Shown in pieces: positions 38,834-47,163 of a stretch of DNA of 64,000 bases (positions within the stretch are counted from its first letter, which is position 1; each line of letters starts with the position of its first letter). A model generated the notes under the pieces. That model worked only from the letters and a program-made list of their open reading frames with translations, searched no databases and was not told where the DNA came from. The stretch is from Pseudovibrio sp. Ad37. Its GTDB lineage: Bacteria > Pseudomonadota > Alphaproteobacteria > Rhizobiales > Stappiaceae. The position numbers and the translations under genes were made by a program. Where the stretch lies: positions 167,210 through 231,209 of the forward strand of contig NZ_LMCF01000218.1 in assembly GCF_001623075.1 (NCBI RefSeq). Direction: 5' to 3'.

Positions 38834-39067
38834 TTATGTTTCCCCGTACACAGTGTTTAAAACACCGATTTTAGGTTCATTCAGTTGGGAGCACTTGCTT
38901 AAGATGCGGAATGCAGTGCGTTTCGCCCCAATGCGATAATCCTGCAATCCGCACTCAACGAGCATCAACGTGTCTCGCGCCAGTGCAATCCCACCAATTT
39001 GCAGAGCAAACTGATATAGTTCTGACTGCATGCATAACGCATCGGGAGAAATAATCACCCCTCCCAT
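38834..39067 (-). CDS. Doubtful 77-aa ORF in the leader of FadL-like gene 1
   Basis: Open frame MGGVIISPDALCMQSELYQF ... ending VLNTVYGET, only 12 bp before the FadL-like start. The central part (QIGGIALARDTLMLVECGLQ, DYRIGAKRTAFRILSKCSQL) looks amphipathic and helical. There is no good ribosome site at the first ATG, and the leader of the second FadL-like gene has no counterpart. It may be a leader ORF or chance. Confidence 0.25.
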   Translation of the reverse strand: MGGVIISPDALCMQSELYQFALQIGGIALARDTLMLVECGLQDYRIGAKRTAFRILSKCSQLNEPKIGVLNTVYGET

Positions 39068-39207
39068 AGTATAAATACTACACTATTTCGCTTGGGTAAG
39101 CTTTTCTAGACTTTAATATGACCTAAGGTAAATTATGATGTTATATTACTATTCTCAAACAAAGGCCAGTTAATCGCAAAGAGCGACTAAGCATTAGACG
39201 ATAGTCA

Positions 39208-39227
39208 AACTTACCTATACGTAAGTT
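39208..39227. promoter_or_regulatory. 20-bp palindrome upstream of FadL-like gene 1
   Basis: AACTTACCTATACGTAAGTT: 7-bp inverted arms AACTTAC / GTAAGTT around CTATAC. Nearly the same sequence recurs at 41115-41134 upstream of FadL-like gene 2, at a similar distance, so it is a candidate operator for one regulator, in length and symmetry like a TetR-type site. Confidence 0.65.
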
Positions 39228-39375
39228 ACTTAAGAGTTTTGGGATAGGTTTTCCAACAATCCAACATGCTCATTTCTCCACAAAACTGTTGCATAAACAG
39301 CACAAATTGAGCTGCATCTTGCACAAATCACACACAATGAAGGATTCCCCTAAAATCCCGGCACGAGCACCCAAA

Positions 39376-39409
39376 ACAAAAAAAGCCGGAGACAACGCCC
39401 CCGGCTTTG
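39376..39409 (-). terminator. Rho-independent terminator after FadL-like gene 2
   Basis: AAAGCCGG / CCGGCTTT stem with an 11-nt loop; seven T follow on the minus strand. Confidence 0.85.
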
Positions 39410-39431
39410 TATTTGAGTTTTTTGAACTTAT

Positions 39432-40739
39432 TTAGAACGCTATGCGCAATTTTGTATTCAGCGCGTAATTCCAAGAAGAATCATACTCATAGTTATTTTC
39501 AGCCCCACTAGCCAGATTGTTAGCATCACCCGCACCAGAGGTTTTATAGATTGCCGCACCACCGAGAATGACCTTGACCTTATCATTGAGTGCATAAGAC
39601 CCACCAAGCCCTAGTGTGTAGGTATCAGAATAACTCCCCCCGACACCGCGGTCCCATTGCACTGAGCTGCCAAGACTCAATTTTTCATTGAGCTTGTGGC
39701 CGACACCTGCCTTAACAGTCCATCCGTCTTTGAAGTTCAGAGCCCGATCAGTCTTTTTGTCGCCCTTTGCATCCGTCAAAACAAGACTATCAATGACAGA
39801 CCAATCCATCCATTTGACACCGAAAGTTGCCAACCACCCAGGCGCTATGCCTGACTGAACATTCAATTCAACTGATTGAGGCAACGTCAGAGAAGCAAAA
39901 GCAGTTCCAGGAATATTGGTCGTTCCTCCACCAGCAATAGGTTTCAACGGAACATCATTGACGTAGGTTTCACCTTCAAGGTCAAATTCAATTTCTGAAT
40001 CGTATACAAGGCTGGCTCTCATTGCGTATTGAGGAATTTCATAAGCAACGCCTGCACGCCATCCCCAACTCATACCCTTGGATTTTAAAGAAGCACCAGA
40101 GACAAAATCACTATATGTATTTCCATTTGGAGCTGTACGGCTTCCAAGATCGTGAGCAGTTTCTAGAGGTGTCCCAACAAGACCACTTGCTAAAGCAACA
40201 CCAAGGACCACTCCATCAGAATCGTAAGTTAAGTCCAAAGCCTTAACACCAATAATCGCCCTGAAATTACTACTGCCATCAATTTGAAACTTATACGCGC
40301 AAGTTGCATCTAATCCGAATGTACCTGCCTCAGTCTTATACCCCCCATAACGGCCCGCCCAGGTAGGATCCATTTCTTCTGTAATCCCAAATGGATTATA
40401 TGTGCGCCCAAGACAATCCAGATTTTCCATCAAAGTAGCCTTTACGCCGACCTGATAGTTCCAAATATTTGGAGTGGTACGTTCGTTGGTCGAATTGGAA
40501 GCGATAGGGCCAACGCCAACATCAGCCCCGCCTTGCGCCTTTGCACTCTTCACCTTGTAATCAACATTCCGGTCAAAGTAGGTCGCCCCACCTTCAACCA
40601 CAAATTTTTCTGGCGCGAACAGCAGATCAAGGGATCCAACTCCCATATTATCCCACGCACCCGCAAAGGCAGCACTTGATCCGGCCAGCACAAAGCAGCC
40701 TGCTGCAAGGCCTCGGCCTGCATTCTTCAAAACCCGCAT
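39432..40739 (-). CDS. FadL/OmpP1-family outer-membrane transport protein 2
   Basis: A 435-aa paralog of the gene at 37589. Signal peptide MRVLKNAGRGLAAGCFVLAG up to AAFAGAWDN. Shared blocks include DLLFAPEKFVVEGGATYFDR near the N-terminus, SLTLPQSVELNVQSGIAPGW, LATFGVKWMDWSV, GHKLNEKLSLGSSVQWDRGV and a C-terminal LNTKLRIAF. It differs by insertions in the N-terminal third and an additional Cys pair (LDCLGRT, DATCAYKF). Separate promoter and terminator from paralog 1. GGGGGAAGAGA precedes the ATG. Same candidate 20-bp operator about 376 bp upstream. Likely imports hydrophobic substrates. Confidence 0.88.
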   Translation of the reverse strand: MRVLKNAGRGLAAGCFVLAGSSAAFAGAWDNMGVGSLDLLFAPEKFVVEGGATYFDRNVDYKVKSAKAQGGADVGVGPIASNSTNERTTPNIWNYQVGVKATLMENLDCLGRTYNPFGITEEMDPTWAGRYGGYKTEAGTFGLDATCAYKFQIDGSSNFRAIIGVKALDLTYDSDGVVLGVALASGLVGTPLETAHDLGSRTAPNGNTYSDFVSGASLKSKGMSWGWRAGVAYEIPQYAMRASLVYDSEIEFDLEGETYVNDVPLKPIAGGGTTNIPGTAFASLTLPQSVELNVQSGIAPGWLATFGVKWMDWSVIDSLVLTDAKGDKKTDRALNFKDGWTVKAGVGHKLNEKLSLGSSVQWDRGVGGSYSDTYTLGLGGSYALNDKVKVILGGAAIYKTSGAGDANNLASGAENNYEYDSSWNYALNTKLRIAF

Positions 40740-41377
40740 TCTCTTCCCCCATACTCGTGAGCTTCCGGTAATTCCCCAAAACCGGTCTCACTCCTGAAGG
40801 GATGCGAAGATATGTCGTGAAAGAAGAGCTCACCTCATGGAGGTACGCTATGTTTAAAACATTATTTGAGCATAGATTACGACTATACTCCCCCCCACAA
40901 GCACGAAAATCTCAACATCACTTCATAATAACTGCGTATATTTACCGAGTGATATATTATCCGTACATTTATTGTGGTCAATACCATCTATCTGTAGTTT
41001 TGAGTATTTTTCTTCTGAAGATAACTTTATGTCAGCTACACAATTGAGCAAACTATGACTTACTCATAGAAACGACATCTCAGCTCAGATTGTGAAAATC
41101 TCATTCAATTCCAAAACTTACGTATAGGTAAGAGCGCAAAAACACAGCCTTTTAGGAAAGGAAGACCTCATGAATGCCCCCTTGAGATTTCAGCGGCCAG
41201 AAAATGTATATTTTTTCAGAGGAATAGCTGCGCACCAGAATAGTTGATGCCCAACTCTCCGAAATTTCAGAGAGCTCTGCCTGACTGATTCACAAACAGA
41301 TCGGCTAAATCAGCTTAACGCGGGCATATCTTCCTTGAAGCAGGGGGATAAAATCATATCGCAAAGGGATGCCGAAC
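40740..41377. other. Upstream region of FadL-like gene 2
   Basis: 638 bp. It contains the second copy of the 20-bp palindrome (41115-41134) and a long AT-rich leader. A 25-codon frame on the plus strand (41170-41247) has an AGGAAG site, but I do not consider it supported. No terminator is visible before the DUF1624 gene. Confidence 0.5.
41115..41134. promoter_or_regulatory. 20-bp palindrome upstream of FadL-like gene 2
   Basis: AACTTACGTATAGGTAAGAG on the plus strand; its reverse complement CTCTTACCTATACGTAAGTT matches the 39208 copy at 18 of 20 positions. Confidence 0.65.
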
Positions 41378-42331
41378 TTACCGGCGCAGACACACCTGAA
41401 AGACCTGCTGCGCGATTTCACGCACATCCGCATCATTCGGTCTTGTCAGCAAGTCCTCCCACATGCCTCGCTCTTTTATTTCAGAGGAGGTACACCGACA
41501 CGCCTGCTCACACTGCCTGGCATCCACGGTCTGACTACAAGCCATCACGCAAGATTGCTGAAAGCTCCTGACCTGAACATCGCCACTGGTACCAATCACT
41601 CCAGCAGTCACACCAGCCCAAACGATCCCGAACAGGACCGGCTGGTGCAGAAGGTAGGTCGCAAGGGAATGTCGACCGAACCACGCAAAACAACGCGAAA
41701 TAACGCTCGGAAACGCAGAACCGCGCAAAAACCGCAAAAGATTATAGCGATGCAGGATATCCCCGCACCCGATGCCCAAAAGCACTGGCCCAAACCAAGG
41801 AATAAGTGGCACATAATCAACGGAAACTTCAGGTAAGGAGTTGAGCCCAAGCCAGAAAAACTGCCGGTATGGCAGCACATAATCCCCGAGCCAGTGGTAG
41901 AGAAGGATCACCCCTGCCCCACATAGCAACGCAAACACGTAATGAACACGCAAAAACGGCAGGGCAAGAAGGCTCGACACCACGATTGAATGTAAAATTC
42001 CAAATCTAACCCACTGATCCTGAAAGATAAAATAAGTCGCAACCGAAACCGCAAGCGCAGCAACTGCCACCTTTATCTCTCGACGCCAGAAACTCTCCCA
42101 GCGGATACCGCTTTTATGCGCCAGCACCAGACTGAACCCAACCAGAAACAGAAAACTGCCCGCAATCAATTGCGCGAACAACCGCCAACCTGGCGAACCG
42201 GAAACATCCCAGTCGACAACACCAAACCAAGAAAGATCCCAGGAGAAATGATAGATTGCCATTGTCAGGAGCGCGAGGCCGCGGGCGACATCCGCGAGGA
42301 TAAGTCTTCCAGTCAATAGCTTTTGCTGCAC
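41378..42331 (-). CDS. DUF1624 / heparan-alpha-glucosaminide N-acetyltransferase-like membrane protein
   Basis: A 317-aa integral membrane protein with about seven to eight helices in residues 1-245. Family landmarks: RLILADVARGLALLTMAIYH, FSWDLSWFGVVDWD, FLVGFSLVLAHKSG, FGILHSIVVSSLLALPFL, PWFGPVLLGIGCGD, FGRHSLATYLLHQPVLFG. Related to the acyltransferase fold that acetylates sugars across membranes; the bacterial substrate is unknown. The last 70 residues, outside the membrane, hold a Cys-rich segment (CVMACSQTVDARQCEQACRC), perhaps a disulfide-bonded cap. Divergent from the RlpA-like gene. Confidence 0.87.
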   Translation of the reverse strand: MQQKLLTGRLILADVARGLALLTMAIYHFSWDLSWFGVVDWDVSGSPGWRLFAQLIAGSFLFLVGFSLVLAHKSGIRWESFWRREIKVAVAALAVSVATYFIFQDQWVRFGILHSIVVSSLLALPFLRVHYVFALLCGAGVILLYHWLGDYVLPYRQFFWLGLNSLPEVSVDYVPLIPWFGPVLLGIGCGDILHRYNLLRFLRGSAFPSVISRCFAWFGRHSLATYLLHQPVLFGIVWAGVTAGVIGTSGDVQVRSFQQSCVMACSQTVDARQCEQACRCTSSEIKERGMWEDLLTRPNDADVREIAQQVFQVCLRR

Positions 42332-42497
42332 TTTATTCCCCTATCCGGAATATGTTCGCGCGGTACGCACCGCTACAAACGTGATCATTTTTTTCAATCT
42401 ACATAAACCAACTCAACAACACAGAAAATCTCTCTGGTCCCTAAAACAAGGGAAACCCTGTATAATTGACGTAGCTAAATTGCCAATAGGCTTCAGA

Positions 42498-42989
42498 ATG
42501 TCTTGGAACAATAAAGGCTTAACCCATCGCGGTAGTCGCATCTCTGCTCTCCTTCTGTTCATCGCCGCTATCTTGATAGTGTCTGTCGCCTTCATCTTGC
42601 GCCCTCATCAGGTGGAAATAAAAAGAACCGCCCAATGCGGAGAAGCATCCTGGTATGCCCTCAACTCTCAAACAGCGAATGGGGAAAAGATGGACCCAGC
42701 AAAGCTCACAGCTGCTCATCTGACATTGCCGATGGGTACAAGAGTGCTTGTAACCAATCTGTCAAACGGCAAGTCTTTGACGGTCCGGATCAATGATCGC
42801 GGCCCATATGCCCAAAACCGCCTGATTGATATTTCCAAAGCTGCTGCAGCAGAACTCGGCTTTATTCAAAGCGGCGTAATACAAGTGCGCATCTCTGTCG
42901 CCAATGAATTCAAGCAATACCTAAGTGGCCACAGTTGTAAAAAGCAACAACTTACTTACGCTAGAAAGCAAAACATAGAATCTGAATAG
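42498..42989 (+). CDS. RlpA-like septal/cell-wall protein (double-psi beta-barrel)
   Basis: A 163-aa membrane-anchored protein. One N-terminal helix (SALLLFIAAILIVSVAFILR) serves as an anchor or uncleaved signal. The RlpA-like DPBB domain follows: CGEASWYALNSQTANGEKMD, LTAAHLTLPMGTRVLVTNLS, SLTVRINDRGPYAQNRLIDI and SKAAAAELGF. RlpA proteins are peptidoglycan lytic transglycosylases or septal binders; this one lacks the C-terminal SPOR domain. The ATG at 42498 is chosen over an in-frame start 39 codons earlier. It is followed 74 bp later by the DUF1402 gene, also cell-wall related in fold. Confidence 0.85.
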   Translation: MSWNNKGLTHRGSRISALLLFIAAILIVSVAFILRPHQVEIKRTAQCGEASWYALNSQTANGEKMDPAKLTAAHLTLPMGTRVLVTNLSNGKSLTVRINDRGPYAQNRLIDISKAAAAELGFIQSGVIQVRISVANEFKQYLSGHSCKKQQLTYARKQNIESE

Positions 42990-43062
42990 ATTTTTAGGAC
43001 AATTCAGATACGTATCAAGCAATCAAAATCAACAGCGATTAATAGTGCAGAGTTCGATTGCT

Positions 43063-44040
43063 ATGATAATACCTATAAAAGCAAGTGCATTCTTTTTAGT
43101 AACGGCCCTAGTCTTATCTTCACCTGACTTATTGTTAAGCTCAGCACAGGCAAATGTTCCGCTTGTGGTTCCCTCTGGCAATCGCCTCCAAAGTCAGCCG
43201 ACCATCCCCAGCGCTTCTGCAACGCGTACCAAAGCCTTCAAGCGAACCTATGAAAAAAAGTTTCAGCGCATTCTTAAAGTGCTTAAACGAGAAGGCCGCC
43301 TGATCAAGAACATCAAGAAGGTCGCCAGTCTGTACAACATAGACCCGGTCCACATCCTGGGTGCGATCGTTGGAGAGCATACCTACAATTATGATAGCCT
43401 CGACAGCGCTCAGGGCTATTACATGAAGGCTCTGCAATACGCGCGAATTCCCATTTCTTTCCAACATGACGGCGAGAAAGTCTGGAGTTTTGTAAAGCGC
43501 CCGCAATTCAACACATGCCGCCGCCAGGAAACCAGCAACAGCCGGTGGAGATGCTACGAACTCATTTGGAACACAAGGTTTATGGGCAAAACAATCGGCT
43601 CGATCCGCTATCCGCGAGAGCCTTTTCACAGAGCTTTTTTCAGACCAATGTTCGCAGGCCAAAGCTTCGGTTTAGGTCAGATAACGCCACTTACGGCCCT
43701 AAAGATGAATGACATGGTCAGCAGCATCAGCGGCCTGCCAAAACTCAGCTCAAAAGATGCCTCTGGCCTTTATAAAACGGTGATGGATCCAAACAAATCA
43801 ATTCACTACACTGCAGCAGTGCTAAGGGACGCCATCAACGCTTACAAAAAGGTCGCTAACGTCGATATCTCCGAAAACCCTGGCATCACATCGACCCTAT
43901 ATAATCTCGGAAACCCTTGGGAACGCGCTATTTCCTATCGGAACAAGCGCAGAATAACACCAGCACATTTGCCACGAGAAAATTACTACGGCTGGCTCAT
44001 CAACGAGCGCATCGACGAACTCCAGGCAATCCTTCGATAA
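43063..44040 (+). CDS. DUF1402 family secreted protein
   Basis: A 325-aa exported protein: signal peptide AFFLVTALVLSSPDLLLSSA, cleavage near QANVP. DUF1402 blocks follow: IKKVASLYNIDPVHILGAIV, GEHTYNYDSLDSAQGYYMKA, FAGQSFGLGQITPLTALKMN, IHYTAAVLRDAINAYKKVAN, GITSTLYNLGNPWERAI. The Glu of GEHTY and the GQ-S-FG-GQI-P pattern resemble the lysozyme-like lytic transglycosylase fold, so cell-wall cleavage is plausible but unproven. A GTG 18 bp upstream is an alternative start. Confidence 0.88.
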   Translation: MIIPIKASAFFLVTALVLSSPDLLLSSAQANVPLVVPSGNRLQSQPTIPSASATRTKAFKRTYEKKFQRILKVLKREGRLIKNIKKVASLYNIDPVHILGAIVGEHTYNYDSLDSAQGYYMKALQYARIPISFQHDGEKVWSFVKRPQFNTCRRQETSNSRWRCYELIWNTRFMGKTIGSIRYPREPFHRAFFRPMFAGQSFGLGQITPLTALKMNDMVSSISGLPKLSSKDASGLYKTVMDPNKSIHYTAAVLRDAINAYKKVANVDISENPGITSTLYNLGNPWERAISYRNKRRITPAHLPRENYYGWLINERIDELQAILR

Positions 44041-44074
44041 AAAAGGGGAACTCAAACTCTCAAATAGCCGCCGA

Positions 44075-44740
44075 CTACTTCAGATATGGATTGTTCAGCC
44101 TTTCGTGGCCAAGCGAAGAAGCTGGTCCATGTCCTGGCAGGAACGTAATGTCATCACCCAGCGGCAAAAGCTTTTCCTTGATTGAGGCGATAAGCGTATC
44201 ATGATCACCACCCGGCAGATCAGTTCGCCCAATCGACCCTGCAAACAACACATCACCCGAAATCGCCAGCTTCAGATCCTTGTTGTAAAACACAACATGC
44301 CCCGGCGCATGGCCTGGGCAGTGTAGAACCTGAAATTCAGCTCCCGCAGCAGTGACGACATCACCTTCAACAAGCCATTGATCTGGCTCTACTTTCTTGA
44401 CTGCATCTAATCCAAACTGCTTGGCCTGATCTTCAACACGATCAATCAGCGGATGATCATCTTCATGCGGGCCAATCACTTTAACATCCAGCGTCTCTGC
44501 CAGTTCAGCAGCACCGCCGATATGGTCGATATGCCCATGAGTGATGAGGATATGCTCTACAGTCACATCCAGCTCTTTAAGCGCAGCAAGAATGTGATCC
44601 ACATCTCCACCCGGATCAACAACAACAGCTTTGCGCGTATTCTTGTTCCACACGATGCTACAGTTCTGCTGGAAGGCAGTGACCGGAACAACAGTTATCT
44701 GAATTCCCGTCAGATCTGCTTTATTGCTGGCATCACTCAT
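44075..44740 (-). CDS. MBL-fold metallo-hydrolase (glyoxalase II-like)
   Basis: A 221-aa metallo-beta-lactamase-fold hydrolase with the full Zn motif THGHIDHIGG, downstream His in CPGHAPGHVVFY, Asp in ISGDVLFAGSIGRTDLPG and the final LPGHGPASSLGHER. Closest in layout to the YcbL-type thioesterases of the glyoxalase II group, which hydrolyse glutathione thioesters. Convergent with the DUF1402 gene. Confidence 0.92.
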   Translation of the reverse strand: MSDASNKADLTGIQITVVPVTAFQQNCSIVWNKNTRKAVVVDPGGDVDHILAALKELDVTVEHILITHGHIDHIGGAAELAETLDVKVIGPHEDDHPLIDRVEDQAKQFGLDAVKKVEPDQWLVEGDVVTAAGAEFQVLHCPGHAPGHVVFYNKDLKLAISGDVLFAGSIGRTDLPGGDHDTLIASIKEKLLPLGDDITFLPGHGPASSLGHERLNNPYLK

Positions 44741-45287
44741 AAGTGCTTCATCTCCAAATTCCGAGTTCTTCGCACCATACAGTAATCAGATATGCTGAGC
44801 TACTCTCAGCCCTTTCAGAAACCTGCTAATATTACGGTTTTTAAATACAACCCCAAAACTAACCCTATGCAAATACCATTTATAATTGCAGCGACAATCA
44901 AACATGCAAATATCATTTGTCTTCGCAAAATTATTCGATATTTTAGATGTAAATAATAGGCTTTTATCCTCCCATTTCTGGCTATACCCCCAATTTCATA
45001 GGGTTTTACCTCCACCTTCCCTAGGAAAAGCTTGCCCTATTACCAAACTGAACCCTATGATATGCCGCGCATACGTAAAGACTGCCTATGTTGAACTGGC
45101 CACTATTATTACCCGGCCAAGCAATTAGGGATTGTTTGCGATGCAAGGCAGGTAGGAGCTCTTAACCAAAGCCCCACTAAGACATTTGATTATTACTTTG
45201 TGTGTTTTCGGACGGGCAATTGGCTTTGAGAAAGCGAGTACATGCGGATACTGGCAGGTTTAAATCCGCAGGAAAGGCGATATTGTA
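44741..45287. other. AT-rich region before the cold-shock gene
   Basis: 547 bp. It includes a doubtful 66-aa hydrophobic ORF (44815-45015, minus) and the long leader of the cold-shock protein gene. Long leaders are typical of cold-shock mRNAs. No terminator or sRNA with a clear stem is visible. Confidence 0.45.
44815..45015 (-). CDS. Doubtful 66-aa hydrophobic ORF
   Basis: GTG-started frame with a basic N-terminus and one hydrophobic segment (MIFACLIVAAIINGICIGLV, then LGLYLKTVILAGF). The ribosome site AGGGAA is too close to the GTG, and the base composition is that of the surrounding AT-rich spacer. It may be a small membrane protein, a decayed gene or chance. Confidence 0.25.
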   Translation of the reverse strand: MEVKPYEIGGIARNGRIKAYYLHLKYRIILRRQMIFACLIVAAIINGICIGLVLGLYLKTVILAGF

Positions 45288-45932
45288 ATGCATAATGGGA
45301 ATTCGGGTCGTCGTCCACGCAGCAAGCGAGGCGGCAAGCGCGAATTTGGGGATTCGCAGAATTTCGGCCCGGAGTTTGGGGCACCAGCATATTTTCCTGG
45401 AGATTCTGAGCGAGGCGCCTACGCGCCTCCTGTGGTGGAAAATGAACGCAGGGGTCCCTACGGTAACCGCAGTCCGGGAGGATACGGCGGAGACCGGAAT
45501 AACGACCATCGCGCGAGCGGGCATGGCGACAATGATCGTGGTGGCGGGTATGGCAACCGTGATGGCGGAGGCGGTGGCTTCCGGGACGGACCAAACGGTG
45601 GTGGAGGCGGACGACGCAGCTACCCACCAGTTGAACGGGGACCTCGCCAGTCTGGCACTGTCAAGTTCTTCAAGTTGGATAAAGGCTTCGGTTTCATCAC
45701 ACCAGATAATGGCGAAAGCGATGTATTCGTCCATATCTCAGCTGTTGAGCGCTCCGGTCTGACAACCCTTGATAGTGGGCAGCGGATTTCCTTTGAGACA
45801 GAACCTGATCGCCGGGGCAAAGGTCCAAAGGCAGTTGAACTGCGACTGGAAGACGGCACTGCAGTTTCATCTGAAACAGCTGAATCTCAGCCAGAGATGC
45901 GCGACGACTTTGACAGCATAGGCCAGGACTAA
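45288..45932 (+). CDS. Cold-shock domain protein with Gly/Arg-rich disordered N-terminus
   Basis: A 214-aa nucleic-acid-binding protein. Residues 1-118 are low complexity: basic RRPRSKRGGKRE, then Gly/Asn/Arg/Tyr-rich repeats (GYGGDRNNDH, DRGGGYGNRDGGGGGF, GGGGGRRSYPP), similar in style to RGG-box disordered regions. Residues 120-188 are one cold-shock domain: SGTVKFFKLDKGFGFITPDN with RNP1 KGFGFI and RNP2 VFVHI. The last 25 residues are acidic. It resembles long CspA-like proteins of Rhizobiales. Probably binds RNA; the tail may drive condensates or multivalent binding, which is inference. Confidence 0.9.
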   Translation: MHNGNSGRRPRSKRGGKREFGDSQNFGPEFGAPAYFPGDSERGAYAPPVVENERRGPYGNRSPGGYGGDRNNDHRASGHGDNDRGGGYGNRDGGGGGFRDGPNGGGGGRRSYPPVERGPRQSGTVKFFKLDKGFGFITPDNGESDVFVHISAVERSGLTTLDSGQRISFETEPDRRGKGPKAVELRLEDGTAVSSETAESQPEMRDDFDSIGQD

Positions 45933-45960
45933 CCACCTTGGACTTGCACTGTTGATTTAC

Positions 45961-45990
45961 TAAAGGCAGCACTTTGCTGCCTTTAGTTTT
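45961..45990 (+). terminator. Rho-independent terminator after cold-shock gene
   Basis: AAAGGCAGC / GCTGCCTTT around ACTTT, followed by AGTTTT. Confidence 0.7.
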
Positions 45991-46129
45991 GGGCTCAGTA
46001 GAGAGCTTTGCGGCTTGTGTCCCTGCCCACCATCAGACTATAAGGCCGACAACAAACCTATTAACAAGAGCGCCTCTAGAGAACTCCACCCTGGCAGCAG
46101 CGCACGATAAAGGCCAACAGGCGCCCACC

Positions 46130-46984
46130 ATGAACTACCGGCACATTTACCACGCAGGCAACATTGGCGATGTACTCAAACATATCGTCCTCGCCAACAT
46201 CTTGAAGTACCTCCAGAAAAAAGATGGAGCCTACAGAGTACTGGACACGCATGCCGGAATTGGCCTGTATGATCTGACCTCTGAAGAGGCCCAGAAAACC
46301 GGAGAGTGGCAGCAAGGCATCGGCAAAGTGCTGGAAAATCTTGGCGATGCGCCAGTTCCTGTGAAGGAAGTTCTCGCTCCCTGGCTGGAGACAGTCGAGA
46401 CTCTCAACCCGGGTGGCGGCGTAAAATTTTACCCCGGCTCCCCTGAAATTGCCTGTATGCTCGCCAGAAAACAGGACCGTCTGACACTCACAGAACTTCA
46501 TCCAGAAGATTTTGAAGAGCTGAAGAACAATTACGGCGGGGACAAAAAGGTCAAGGTGATTGCACTGGATGCCTGGCTCGCATTGGGTAGCTTCCTCCCC
46601 CCAAAAGAAAGACGCGGTGTCGTCCTGATCGATCCGGCGTTCGAAGTGGAAGATGAATTCGCACGCGTTGCAGATGGCGTTATCCGCGGTTGGAAGAGAT
46701 GGCCAACTGGAACATTTGCCATTTGGTATCCAGTCAAAAACTTCAGTGCAGTTCGACAACTCATTGCTACGCTTGACGAAGCTGGCATCCGCAACACTGT
46801 GAAAATCGAATTGTCGGCAGGTAAAGTCAGCAAGGACGTGCCAATGAAGGCCAGCGGGATGATGGTCATCAATCCTCCTTGGACACTCACAAAAGACATG
46901 AACACCGCTCTGCCATGGCTCTGCAAAACTCTGACGCAAGGCATCAACCCGTCATGGAACGTGGAACAGGTTATTCCTGAGTAA
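46130..46984 (+). CDS. rlmJ: 23S rRNA (adenine2030-N6)-methyltransferase RlmJ
   Basis: Methylates A2030 in 23S rRNA with SAM. The 284-aa protein begins MNYRHIYHAGNIGDVLKHIV, has the SAM-binding VLDTHAGIGLYDL, SPEIACMLARKQDRLTLTEL, the catalytic-type DPAFEVEDEF (DPPY-like position) and WYPVKNFSAVRQL. The open frame extends 52 codons upstream into the previous terminator, so the ATG at 46130 is used. E. coli length is 280, as here. Confidence 0.94.
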   Translation: MNYRHIYHAGNIGDVLKHIVLANILKYLQKKDGAYRVLDTHAGIGLYDLTSEEAQKTGEWQQGIGKVLENLGDAPVPVKEVLAPWLETVETLNPGGGVKFYPGSPEIACMLARKQDRLTLTELHPEDFEELKNNYGGDKKVKVIALDAWLALGSFLPPKERRGVVLIDPAFEVEDEFARVADGVIRGWKRWPTGTFAIWYPVKNFSAVRQLIATLDEAGIRNTVKIELSAGKVSKDVPMKASGMMVINPPWTLTKDMNTALPWLCKTLTQGINPSWNVEQVIPE

Positions 46985-47163
46985 CCCCTCAGAACCTTTG
47001 ATTGACCCAAAACAGCAAATCACTGATTGCTAGAAGCGCAGGGCCAAAGCTCATGCGCTTTTTAGTATCTCGTCGCGCCTCACAAAGAGGCTGGTGCATA
47101 AACGCTTCCTGCAGGCAGCTGTCCGCTGCTTCAGACCAGCCAGCCTTTCCGTGGAGAGTGTTA

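Larger units (their letters stand above)
38822..39431. other. Long upstream region of FadL-like gene 1
   Basis: 610 bp between the two FadL-like genes: the gene 1 leader, a weak 77-codon ORF (38834-39067), the shared palindrome (39208-39227) and the gene 2 terminator (39376-39409). The rest is AT-rich without a supported feature. Confidence 0.5.

Noticed and set aside
41170..41247. 25-codon ORF with an AGGAAG site after the second FadL palindrome
   Set aside because: Too short to support without conservation; no hydrophobic or other pattern.
46076..46939. 287-codon frame antisense to rlmJ
   Set aside because: Shadow; the sense strand has all RlmJ motifs.
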